From the NCBI GenBank assembly GCA_964588385.1, contig CAZPPG010000007.1, forward strand, positions 31,019 through 95,018: a stretch of 64,000 nucleotides of DNA. The letters are read 5' to 3'. Positions 56,932-64,000 of this stretch are shown here, piece by piece. Origin of the DNA: JAHBWV01 sp964588385. Its GTDB lineage: Bacteria; Planctomycetota; Phycisphaerae; Phycisphaerales; UBA1924. Numbering within the stretch: the stretch's first letter is position 1; every line of letters begins with the position of its first letter. The notes beneath the pieces are model-generated. The model searched no databases. It had not been told where the DNA came from and was given only the letters and a program-made list of their open reading frames with translations. The position numbers and the translations under genes are program-made.

Positions 56932-58122
56932 ATGACGACGATGAGTCCCGCCGGGAGCAAGCCAGCCGTGACGAAGACCGCCGGCGGCGAGCGGATCTTC
57001 AACTTCTCAGCCGGTCCCGGCTGTCTTCCTGAAGTGGTCCTGCGTCAGATCCAGGAAGATGTGTTCAACATCAAGGGCTCGGGCGTGGGGATTCTGGAGC
57101 ACTCGCATCGCGCCAAGGTGTACGACAAGATTCTCGCCGAAGCGTTCGAGGACTTCCGCAAGATCAGCAACCTGCCGAGCAACTACCATGTTCTGTTCAT
57201 GACCGGCGGCGCGACCAGCCAGAACTTTCTGGTGCCCGCCAACTTGAAGCCGCAGGATCAGACCGCGGACTACATCACCACCGGCTACTGGGCGGAGAAG
57301 AGTCTGGAGCAGGCCAAGGTGTACGGCCCGGTCCACGAGGCCTTCACGAGCAAGGACAAGAACCACTCGTACATCCCGGCCGAGGACCAGATCAAGTATT
57401 CGGCAAATCCGGCGTACGTCCACATGTGCTCGAACAACACGATTTTCGGCACGGAGTGGCACGACATCGTCGGGGGCAAGAATACGTGGCGGGAGCGTCT
57501 GCCGAAGGTGCCCTCGGGCGTTCCACTTGTGTGCGACATGTCGAGCGATATCTACAGCCGCCCGGTCGACTTCACCAAGTACGGCATGGTTTATGCGGGC
57601 GCGCAGAAGAATCTCGGCGCGGCGGGCACGACGGTCGTGGTCATCCGCGATGACCTTGCGAGTAAGAAGGTCCGTGAGCTTCCACTGATGCTCAGGTACG
57701 AGACTTTTGCCAAGGACGAGAGCCGTCCGAACACGCCGCCGGTCTTTGCGATCTATATCTGCGGGCTTGTGTTCAAGTGGATCCTCGCCCAAGCCGAGGG
57801 CGGGAAGCACTGTCTTGAGGTGATCCACGAGCGGAACATCCGGAAGGCCGGTCTTGTCTACGACGTGATCGACAAGTCGGGGGGCTTCTGGAAGGGTTGT
57901 GCGCAGCCAAACGCGCGCAGTCTGATGAACCTGACCTTTAAGACCCCGACCCCCGAACTGGACGACAAGTTCTGCAAGGAATCGGCAGCCGCGGGGCTCG
58001 ACGCAATGAAGGGGCATCGCTCCGCGGGCGGGATGCGTGCGAGCATGTACAACGCCATGCCGGAAGCGGGATGCAAGGCCCTCGCCGACTTCATGCGCGA
58101 GTTCGAGCGGAAGAACGGATAA
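56932..58122 (+). CDS. serC: Phosphoserine aminotransferase
   Basis: PLP enzyme (396 residues) that makes O-phosphoserine from 3-phosphohydroxypyruvate. The N-terminal FNFSAGPGCLPEVVLRQIQE, GILEHSHRAKVYDKI and FMTGGATSQNFLVPANL are family blocks. The PLP Lys is Lys226 in YAGAQKNLGAAG, preceded by CDMSSDIYSRPVDFTKYG. The C-terminal SAGGMRASMYNAMP completes the SerC pattern. The start ATG at 56932 has AGGAG six bases upstream; the open frame further up overlaps the dehydrogenase gene. The enzyme acts next after the gene just upstream in serine synthesis. Confidence 0.95.
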   Translation: MTTMSPAGSKPAVTKTAGGERIFNFSAGPGCLPEVVLRQIQEDVFNIKGSGVGILEHSHRAKVYDKILAEAFEDFRKISNLPSNYHVLFMTGGATSQNFLVPANLKPQDQTADYITTGYWAEKSLEQAKVYGPVHEAFTSKDKNHSYIPAEDQIKYSANPAYVHMCSNNTIFGTEWHDIVGGKNTWRERLPKVPSGVPLVCDMSSDIYSRPVDFTKYGMVYAGAQKNLGAAGTTVVVIRDDLASKKVRELPLMLRYETFAKDESRPNTPPVFAIYICGLVFKWILAQAEGGKHCLEVIHERNIRKAGLVYDVIDKSGGFWKGCAQPNARSLMNLTFKTPTPELDDKFCKESAAAGLDAMKGHRSAGGMRASMYNAMPEAGCKALADFMREFERKNG

Positions 58123-58152
58123 GCGGAAGCAGACCGCAGAAAGGAACGGTCC

Positions 58153-58434
58153 ATGGGCCGGCTGACACAGATCCTTGTCGGCGTGCTGTGCTCCGCCCTG
58201 CTTCTCGCCGGCATCTGTGTTGTCGTGGATGAGGCCCGCCGGGGCAACTGGGCCGCACTGCTGATAGCCGTCTTCGCGATTCCCTTCTTCGCGATCGGCG
58301 CCATAGGCGGCCTTCTGGGCCCGGAGCGTCTGCCCGACCGGAGCATCGCCGAAATCGTCGGCTGGTCAGGCGTCGAACGCGGGCTCAACCGGCCGATCCG
58401 GGAGTGGTTCAAGCCGCGCCGATCACGGTCCTGA
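58153..58434 (+). CDS. Small membrane protein, function unknown
   Basis: A 93-residue protein with two hydrophobic helices (about 5-24 and 33-55) and a basic C-terminus (REWFKPRRSRS). The start ATG is preceded by AAAGGA. It lies 30 bases after serC and may be in the same transcript. The 3' end overlaps the convergent glycosyltransferase gene by 26 bases. No family is recognised. Confidence 0.65.
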   Translation: MGRLTQILVGVLCSALLLAGICVVVDEARRGNWAALLIAVFAIPFFAIGAIGGLLGPERLPDRSIAEIVGWSGVERGLNRPIREWFKPRRSRS

Positions 58435-59440
58435 CCCGTTCCGCCACTTCATCGACAGAGATCCTTTCCATCATCGCGAGCCCGGCCCGATCGTTCTTGT
58501 GGTCGAGCGCTTCGTCGGGCGTGACGTGCTGGATCACGTCGCGATCGCGACGATAGGGCCCCACGCGCGCGATGGACGTCGGGCCGTACAGAGCCACCAT
58601 GGGGCGTTCGAAACCCACCGCCATATGGATCGCGGCTGAATCGTTCGCGACCACGACGCTTGCGCGCTCGATCACGGCCATCAGCTCCCCGACGCGCGTC
58701 CTTCCGATCAAGTCAATGACCCGTCCATCGCGCGAAGCGAGGTCCAGCAGCGGGCCGCATTGCTCCCGCTCCGACTTTGCTCCCACGATCGCCACGCGAT
58801 CCATACCGAGGTCCAACACACGCATCGCGAGTTCGGCAAATCGAACTGCGGGCCAACGCTTCCCCGGCCAGCGGCTTGTCGGCGCGAGCACCGCGGTTCG
58901 ATCCGAACCGAGCGTCGCTTCTCCCCACGCCCGCCATTCCGGCAGAGAGTAGAGGCGCATATCCGCGACGGGCGTGATCCCGGCGTGCTCAATGAGCGCG
59001 AGCATCCGGTCGACGGCGTGCAACGCTCGGGGCACATTGTGCCGCTCCGTGTATCCGATCCATCCCAGTTCCTGTGCGTTCGCATAGCCGACGCGGCGCT
59101 GTGCCAAAGTGGCCAATGTGAGCAGGCCGCTTCGGACCAGGCCCTGAGCATCGATGACGAGGTCATAGCGTGCGTCACGCAACGTTCGCAGAAGGTCCAG
59201 GGTCGAGCCGGGTTCAACTGCCGTCAGGTCTCGCCCGAGGCGCCCACGCTCGAACGGGACAACACCGGTGAGGGCGGGGTGACCCGCGACCGCATCAACG
59301 AACGTGTCCTGCACGAGCCAGTCGATCCGCGCGTGCGGGTGCGCCGCCCGCACCGAAGCCAGCACCGGGACAGAGCGGCAGACGTCCCCGAGTGCGCTCG
59401 GTCGGATGATCAGGATGGACTTGGGGGGCGTCGGGGGCAT
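58409..59440 (-). CDS. Glycosyltransferase family 9 (LPS heptosyltransferase-like)
   Basis: A 343-residue GT-B transferase. The N-terminal SILIIRPSALGDVCRSVPVL (family LIVRLSSLGDVVHTLP), DAQGLVRSGL, PTSRWPGKRWPAVRFAELA and ANDSAAIHMAVGFERPMVALYGPT match ADP-heptose:LPS heptosyltransferases. It probably adds a heptose or related sugar to the lipid A core in the cytoplasm. With lpxB at 32 kb it argues for lipopolysaccharide, although the core type is unknown. It is transcribed alone on the minus strand, divergent from the next gene. The start ATG is at 59440. Confidence 0.87.
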   Translation of the reverse strand: MPPTPPKSILIIRPSALGDVCRSVPVLASVRAAHPHARIDWLVQDTFVDAVAGHPALTGVVPFERGRLGRDLTAVEPGSTLDLLRTLRDARYDLVIDAQGLVRSGLLTLATLAQRRVGYANAQELGWIGYTERHNVPRALHAVDRMLALIEHAGITPVADMRLYSLPEWRAWGEATLGSDRTAVLAPTSRWPGKRWPAVRFAELAMRVLDLGMDRVAIVGAKSEREQCGPLLDLASRDGRVIDLIGRTRVGELMAVIERASVVVANDSAAIHMAVGFERPMVALYGPTSIARVGPYRRDRDVIQHVTPDEALDHKNDRAGLAMMERISVDEVAERVRTVIGAA

Positions 59441-59658
59441 TCGCGTCAGGACTTTCGGGAGTGAATGGACGGGGGAGATCGGACCGTAAGGCCGAACGGC
59501 GTGAAAGGCGCGCTGGTCAATGCCGAATGGTCAAGAAGTGTCCGCGTCGCGAGCGGGCGGCCCCGAGCCAACGATGCCCGGGGTCACGGCCCTCGGTCGG
59601 AGATCCGGCTCTTACTTGGGAGCGCCCGCCGCTCGGCGGTTCGCCATAAGGAGGTCTC

Positions 59659-61605
59659 ATGCGTCGGCATCTGTTCAGAACAACGAGCATGGTTCAGGGG
59701 CTTGCAGCAACTGCGCTCGCCACGGCTGTCGGGGTGGCCTTGCCGGCCAGCGGCCAGGAGGGTGTGCAGCCCTTCATTCTCTATGAGCATGCTCCCCTTT
59801 CCGCGTGGCTGGTCGACGACAAGGACGCCGCCTTGAAGCAGGCGCTGTCGATGATTCCGGCTCGAATCGGCGAACTTCCGGGCGAGATCCCGGACATGCC
59901 GGCCGAAGTTGAGCCTCTGATCCAGCTCGCGCTCCGCACGCTCGCGCAGCCCGCCCGATTCTCAGTCACCTACAACCCGGACAATGCCGCGGGCGGCTTT
60001 TTCGGCTACGGACTGACCCTGAGCGTGCAGGCCAGAGACAAGGCGCACGCGACGGAGCTTCACGGGATTCTGCACGCCGCGCTCCTTGAGAAGCTCGGGC
60101 AGGATGGAATGCCCGAGCCCACGGACAGCTCGCGGTTCAGCGGCATGAAGGACATCACCCTCCCGTTCGGGCTCGCTTCGTACGGGCCGCGAGAGGACTC
60201 GGGCGGCTGGCGCTATGAAGTCGTGGTCGGAGCCGTGGACAACCCGTCCGCTGGCTTCGACAAGCTTCCCAGCGTGGCCGCGGGCCTGACCCCCGTCATG
60301 CGCGGCTCACTCCACATGGCCGCACTCACGCCCGGGATCAACATGGCGAGAACCATGGCGGGCAAGAACATGCCTCCGGAGGGCGCTGAGGTGATTGCCG
60401 CTCTTGAGGGCGCGGGCATCATCGGCCCGGAGGCGATCTCCGTCGATTTCGTCACCGGCTACACGGCGACGGATACCACGAGCTGGATGCGGGTGCGAAA
60501 CGCCGGCAAGTACTCAGAGGCCTGGCATATGTCCAGGGAGCCGGTCGGGGACAAGGATCTGGCGATGGTGCCGGCCGACGCAACGATGCTTGCAATTACA
60601 AAGGGTGACCTCTCCATGCTTGTCGAGCTTATCGACACGCTCACGGAGAAGGGAGTACCGGTCGGCGACTTCCTCTCAGAGTTCAAGTCACATACCGGCG
60701 TCGACCTCAAGACCGAGATCATCCAGACGGTGGGGGGGACGTGGGGCGCGTACATGTCGGATTCGACCGGAGGCGGCTCCTTGGGATCGGGCGTGCTGTT
60801 CGCGTCGCTCAAAGACAGCGCGACCTTCGCCGGAGCCCATCGCAAGCTCGTCGCTGCAGCGCGTGAGAAGCTCTCTGAGGAAGAGAAGGGAATCTACATT
60901 CGTCCCGAGGTCTGGAAGGACGGCGACGTGGAGTTGATGTCGCTTCAGTTTCCCGGCCTGCCTGTGCCCCTGGAAGTGACCTACGCCGTCGCGGGAGATT
61001 GGCTCATAGCCGGCCTCACGCCCCAGGCAGTCATCGCGGCATCACGCCAGGCCCTTGGGAAGGGCGATCGGGGCATCACGACGAATCCCGCGTTCGCTGC
61101 CGCAATGCCCAAGGGGCTCGACCTCATGAGCGTCAGTTATGCGGACACGGCGCGGAGCCTGCGGGCGGGCTATCCGATCGTGAGCATGGCGGGCTCGGCG
61201 TTCGCGAATCTCGCCCGCTCACCGCGCGGCGACCGTGACGTTGGCGTCATCGTCCCGCTGTACAACGATCTGGCCAAGGGCGTGAAGCCGATGGTGCAGT
61301 ACACCTTCTGGGATGGTGAGGACCTGGTGACGGAAGGACACTCCGACCGCTCCGCGCTGGTGAACTTCGGGGGCGTCTGCGGGAGCGGTGCGTCATTCTG
61401 GCCCCTCATGATTGCGATCCCTGCGATCGCTGAGGGGGCGGAGAAGGGCCGTTTCAGCGCGCTCGACATGCCGTGGAAGCGCATCCGCAACGTTGAAGGG
61501 AGAGAGAGCGCGCTGGCGCTCCTGGCGACACCCCAGATGCTGATGGACCCCGTGCGTCGCCAGGCCGCGATGGCCACTCTCGGAGTTGTCTGGCAACTCG
61601 ACTGA
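59659..61605 (+). CDS. Exported protein of 648 residues, function unknown
   Basis: A large exported protein with a signal peptide (about 1-32, ending ASGQEG). It has alternating alpha/beta segments, for example FSVTYNPDNAAGGFFGYGLT and PLEVTYAVAGDWLIAGLTPQ, somewhat as in DUF3352-type proteins, where a repeated module of this type occurs. No catalytic motif or metal site is seen and Cys is nearly absent (one). The start ATG at 59659 has an excellent AAGGAGG. It is monocistronic. A weak hairpin follows. Function cannot be inferred. Confidence 0.8.
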   Translation: MRRHLFRTTSMVQGLAATALATAVGVALPASGQEGVQPFILYEHAPLSAWLVDDKDAALKQALSMIPARIGELPGEIPDMPAEVEPLIQLALRTLAQPARFSVTYNPDNAAGGFFGYGLTLSVQARDKAHATELHGILHAALLEKLGQDGMPEPTDSSRFSGMKDITLPFGLASYGPREDSGGWRYEVVVGAVDNPSAGFDKLPSVAAGLTPVMRGSLHMAALTPGINMARTMAGKNMPPEGAEVIAALEGAGIIGPEAISVDFVTGYTATDTTSWMRVRNAGKYSEAWHMSREPVGDKDLAMVPADATMLAITKGDLSMLVELIDTLTEKGVPVGDFLSEFKSHTGVDLKTEIIQTVGGTWGAYMSDSTGGGSLGSGVLFASLKDSATFAGAHRKLVAAAREKLSEEEKGIYIRPEVWKDGDVELMSLQFPGLPVPLEVTYAVAGDWLIAGLTPQAVIAASRQALGKGDRGITTNPAFAAAMPKGLDLMSVSYADTARSLRAGYPIVSMAGSAFANLARSPRGDRDVGVIVPLYNDLAKGVKPMVQYTFWDGEDLVTEGHSDRSALVNFGGVCGSGASFWPLMIAIPAIAEGAEKGRFSALDMPWKRIRNVEGRESALALLATPQMLMDPVRRQAAMATLGVVWQLD

Positions 61606-61631
61606 CTCTGCGATCAAGTAGCAGGCTTCGG

Positions 61632-61661
61632 CGCGGGCTCCGGCAAACGTCGGGGCCCGCG
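61632..61661. terminator. Probable terminator between convergent genes
   Basis: An 11-bp stem with one G-T pair (61632-61642 with 61651-61661) and an 8-base loop. It has only a weak T run on the plus strand (TTCG). It lies between the exported-protein gene and the GspF gene. Confidence 0.5.
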
Positions 61662-61683
61662 TTCGCATTGCAGGCGCATTGAG

Positions 61684-62871
61684 CTACGTCTCTCCGCCGA
61701 GTTGCGTCATGGGCAGCAGCAAGCCCATGGCGACGACGACCACCACACCGGCGATTCCCATGAGCATAAGTGGCTCGATCAGACGCACCACGATTCCTAG
61801 CAGCCGGTCGATTCGCTTCTCGATCGTCTCCGCCACAGTCAGCAGAACCTTCTCAAGGTTGTTTGCAGATTCACCCACCGTGATCATCTCAACGATGTCG
61901 TCTCCGAACAGCCCGCTCGATGCCAGGGGAGGCGCCAGGGCCTCGCCCGAACGCACGGCCTCAACGGCGCGATCAATTGCCTCCTCCATCAGAATATTGC
62001 CCGCCGCTTCCTTGCTGATTGTCATCGCTTGCAGCATGGGAACGCCGTTCTCCAGCATCGTGCCCAGCAGGCGGCAGAATCGAGCAGCCGCGAGCGCCCG
62101 GACCAGGGGGCCGCAGATCGGCGCAAACGTCATGAACTCAGTCACCTTGCGCCGGACATCGGCCCGCTTCGAGAGCCGCCATCCTGCGACTGTCGCGCCC
62201 GCGGCCAACGCGAGCAGATAGAGCCCATACCCCGAGACCAGGTCGCTCGCGCCGAGCACAAGCTTTGTTGCAAAGGGCAGCTGCGCCATCCGTTCGAAGA
62301 CCGGCTTGAACATCGGCACAAACACCCCGAAAACCACCCCCAGAATGATCACGCCGAAGAGGACAAGCAGCGCGGGATAGATCAGCGATCCGACGATCCG
62401 GCCCTTCAACTCCGCCTGCGTCAGGACAAAGGCGCCCAGGCGGCTGAATACACCCTCCAGAAACCCGCCCTTCTCACCGGCTCGCACCATCGCGATGTGG
62501 ATTCGCGGGAAGACCTCGGGGCGTCGAGCCATCGCCTCGGCAAGTTCGCCACCGTCCGACACCGCCTCCGCCAGTTCGCGATATACCGTCGCGACCTTTG
62601 GCTGGCTCTTCCTTCCGGCCAGTAACTTCAGGGAGCGCATGAGGGGCACGCCAGCGTGAAGCAGATCGCCGATCTGCACGTACGACTCCCCGAGCTTTCG
62701 CGCTGAGACCCGACGCCCTCGCGCGGTCCTTTCCTTGGCGGGCGAGATCGTGACCGGAGTCAGCCGGCGGGCCTCCAGCTCGGAAAGCACCGCTTGCTCC
62801 GAAGCCGCGGAGAGCAGCCCGGAGACACGGTCGCCGGAGGCCGAGAGGGCTGTATAGGAAAACGTGGGCAT
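61684..62871 (-). CDS. Type II secretion/type IV pilus inner membrane protein GspF/PilC
   Basis: A 395-residue platform protein. It has the N-terminal FSYTALSASGDRVSGLL, two GspF cytoplasmic domains (LHAGVPLMRSLKLL at about 73 and its repeat LENGVPMLQAMTI at about 275) and three TM segments (about 164-190, 208-230 and 362-388). EMITVGESANNLEKVL is also conserved. It works in pseudopilus or pilus assembly. No gspE, D or G gene adjoins it; the pseudopilin at 54.7 kb is a possible client. It is transcribed alone. Confidence 0.92.
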   Translation of the reverse strand: MPTFSYTALSASGDRVSGLLSAASEQAVLSELEARRLTPVTISPAKERTARGRRVSARKLGESYVQIGDLLHAGVPLMRSLKLLAGRKSQPKVATVYRELAEAVSDGGELAEAMARRPEVFPRIHIAMVRAGEKGGFLEGVFSRLGAFVLTQAELKGRIVGSLIYPALLVLFGVIILGVVFGVFVPMFKPVFERMAQLPFATKLVLGASDLVSGYGLYLLALAAGATVAGWRLSKRADVRRKVTEFMTFAPICGPLVRALAAARFCRLLGTMLENGVPMLQAMTISKEAAGNILMEEAIDRAVEAVRSGEALAPPLASSGLFGDDIVEMITVGESANNLEKVLLTVAETIEKRIDRLLGIVVRLIEPLMLMGIAGVVVVVAMGLLLPMTQLGGET

Positions 62872-62945
62872 GAACGCTTGAGAGCGTAGCAGAATCGCCG
62901 GCCCAGTTCCGCCCCCGAGACGCCAGGAGAAACGGGCTCAATCGC

Positions 62946-63542
62946 TCACTTTGCCGAGAGTAGTTCGTCGACCTTGGCGACCAGTTCCGTGGCATCGGGC
63001 GTCGTCCTGGGGTGGAAGCGTGCCACCACCTTGCCCTCGCGATCCACGAGGAACTTCGTGAAGTTCCACTCCGGCTCACCACCCAGCGGCGGAGCGAGCG
63101 CCGTCAACTGTTTGTACAGATCGCACGCATCGTCACCCTTGACGGAGACCTTCTCAAAGAGGGGGAACGACACGTCATACTTCCCTGTGCAGAACGCGGC
63201 AATCTCCTCGTTTGTGCCCGGCTCCTGCCCGAGGAAGTTGTTCGCGGGGAACGCCAGGATCACGAAGCCCTGGTCCTTCTTGTCGTCATAGAGCCTCTCG
63301 AGCGCCGAATACTGCTTGGTGAGGCCGCACTTACTGGCCACGTTGACGATCAGGATCACCTTGCCCTTGTAGGAATCGAGCGATTCGCTCGTGCCGTCGA
63401 TCCTGTTCATCGTGTAGCCCAGGACATAGGGATCAGCAGCGGAACCGGGTTCGTGCACGCGGGAACGCTCGGTCAGCCCCAGAAGAGCAGGAACCGCGGC
63501 AAGGGATGCCAGCAGAGCGGCGACTCGTGAGCGATTCGACAT
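62946..63542 (-). CDS. Exported glutathione peroxidase-family protein
   Basis: A 198-residue thiol peroxidase of the glutathione peroxidase family with an N-terminal signal (about 1-22). The peroxidatic Cys is Cys72 in IVNVASKCGLTKQY. The tetrad partners are Gln106 (FPANNFLGQEPG) and Trp159-Asn160 (WNFTKFLVDREGKV). Cys118 in EIAAFCTGKYD is where Gpx-type thioredoxin peroxidases carry the resolving Cys, so thioredoxin is a more likely reductant than glutathione. Export or membrane anchoring is suggested by the N-terminus. It is divergent from the partial gene at the end of the window. Confidence 0.9.
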   Translation of the reverse strand: MSNRSRVAALLASLAAVPALLGLTERSRVHEPGSAADPYVLGYTMNRIDGTSESLDSYKGKVILIVNVASKCGLTKQYSALERLYDDKKDQGFVILAFPANNFLGQEPGTNEEIAAFCTGKYDVSFPLFEKVSVKGDDACDLYKQLTALAPPLGGEPEWNFTKFLVDREGKVVARFHPRTTPDATELVAKVDELLSAK

Positions 63543-63674
63543 GACGGGAACTCCTTGACGCGGTCCTTCCGCGTTGTCGTGATCGATCTGATCGGCGGAC
63601 CGGATTCACGCGACAGGGCTGACGTGCGGCGGCCGATCCGGGATTGCGTCTGTCCGTCCATCCTATCGTATCGA

Positions 63675-64000
63675 GTGGTTATTCTCCGGCGCACAGTGAG
63701 GTTTGCCATCAATCCTGGCGACGCCGATGGAACTGCCGACGCCAATGGACACGGTGGTCGGCCCGCCCATCGCGCCTGGGGAAGGCCATTTGAGCTCTCG
63801 ATAGACTGCGCCGGCGAGCCGGATCGCAGGACCGGCTATCTCATCAACATCAAGGACATCGACGACGCCGTTCGCCGTCGGGTGCTTCCTGTCCTGACCG
63901 AACTCATGACCGCGGGTCGGGATCCCGGCACCAGTGTCATCGCGCTTCTGCAACACGCGCAAGCCGCATTGCCCGTGCCAGTGCGAGCCCTCACCCTGCA
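63675..64000 (+). CDS. 6-pyruvoyl-tetrahydropterin/QueD-like protein, 3' end outside window
   Basis: The frame is open from a GTG at 63675 to the end of the window, with 108 complete codons. The N-terminus reads VILRRTVRFAINPG and the middle RPFELSIDCAGEPDRRTGYL followed by INIKDIDDAVRRRVLPVL. The last segments resemble the strand and DxxTG-type motif of 6-pyruvoyl-tetrahydropterin synthase and QueD (E-(V/I)-x-V-x-G-x-x-D-x-x-T-G-x-(V/L)-x-D). The usual HGHNY zinc ligands are not visible in this part. It might take part in pterin or queuosine formation, but that is tentative. A GTG at 63696 is another possible start. Confidence 0.45.
   Translation, partial: MVILRRTVRFAINPGDADGTADANGHGGRPAHRAWGRPFELSIDCAGEPDRRTGYLINIKDIDDAVRRRVLPVLTELMTAGRDPGTSVIALLQHAQAALPVPVRALTL

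Noticed and set aside
1..64000. CRISPR arrays, insertion sequences, prophage or integron parts
   Set aside because: No regularly spaced repeats, transposase, integrase or phage structural genes were found on either strand.

Overview
The window is 64 kb of gene-dense, GC-rich bacterial chromosome that most resembles a planctomycete of the class Phycisphaerae. This placement is inferred from gene content, not from a phylogeny. The clues are three exported proteins with C-terminal tandem EF-hand (GC-type dockerin) tags, one exported protein with a PEP-CTERM-type tail, an ECF sigma factor fused into an operon with a large Ser/Thr kinase-TPR protein, isolated prepilin and GspF genes, a YdjY-domain protein, a GYF-like zinc-ribbon protein, and lipid A genes (lpxB and a heptosyltransferase-like gene) that indicate an outer membrane. 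No phage, insertion sequence, CRISPR array, rRNA or defence island was seen. Nothing looks recently acquired.

Layout. 1-2.3 kb: 3' part of pnp, a strong terminator, then a cold-shock gene whose promoter carries a perfect palindrome between -35 and -10. 2.3-5.7 kb: orphan histidine kinase facing a tryptophan-catabolism unit (small lipoprotein, tryptophan 2,3-dioxygenase, kynureninase). 6-14.5 kb: sugar-phosphate isomerase-like TIM barrel, queG, a 12-TM membrane protein, a pyroglutamyl-peptidase-like exported protein with a PEP-CTERM tail, an agmatinase-family ureohydrolase, an MBL-fold hydrolase, a hotdog protein, tilS and a pseudo-receiver. 14.5-17.8 kb: cytochrome oxidase assembly (SCO, ctaB), an exported EEP-family phosphodiesterase and tRNA-Arg(TCT). 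18-20.9 kb: M36-like metallopeptidase with dockerin tail. 20.9-24.8 kb: isoprenoid/NAD unit ispA-dxs-nadK. 24.9-29.4 kb: lone ExbB/TolQ, PQQ-type sugar dehydrogenase with dockerin, ptsN and rsmB.

29.4-34.8 kb: histidine kinase plus a receiver-XRE regulator, lpxB, a PD-(D/E)XK-like protein and two small membrane proteins. 34.8-40.2 kb: ABC-F ATPase, panB, DegP-like protease and YdjY protein. 40.2-46.2 kb: murD, a D-amino-acid-transaminase-like gene, priA and carA. 46.2-47.9 kb: long leader and a third dockerin protein. 48.1-53.9 kb: a minus-strand cluster of parvulin-like lipoprotein, ECF sigma factor, ZAS-kinase-TPR protein, lipoprotein and rhodanese. 53.9-58.4 kb: GYF/zinc-ribbon protein, pseudopilin with twin promoter candidates, a D-3-phosphoglycerate dehydrogenase-like gene, serC and a small membrane protein. 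58.4-64 kb: glycosyltransferase 9, an exported 648-residue protein, GspF, glutathione peroxidase, and the 5' end of a pterin-synthase-like gene running off the window.

Most genes are housekeeping. The most system-like locus is 48.1-53.9 kb, where an ECF sigma factor is almost fused to a membrane kinase that carries an N-terminal zinc anti-sigma motif. Next are the exported proteins with two different C-terminal sorting tags, one of them a peptidase-fold protein whose catalytic Cys position holds Ser, and the two unusual receiver proteins (one linked to an XRE domain, one with the phospho-acceptor Asp replaced by Asn).
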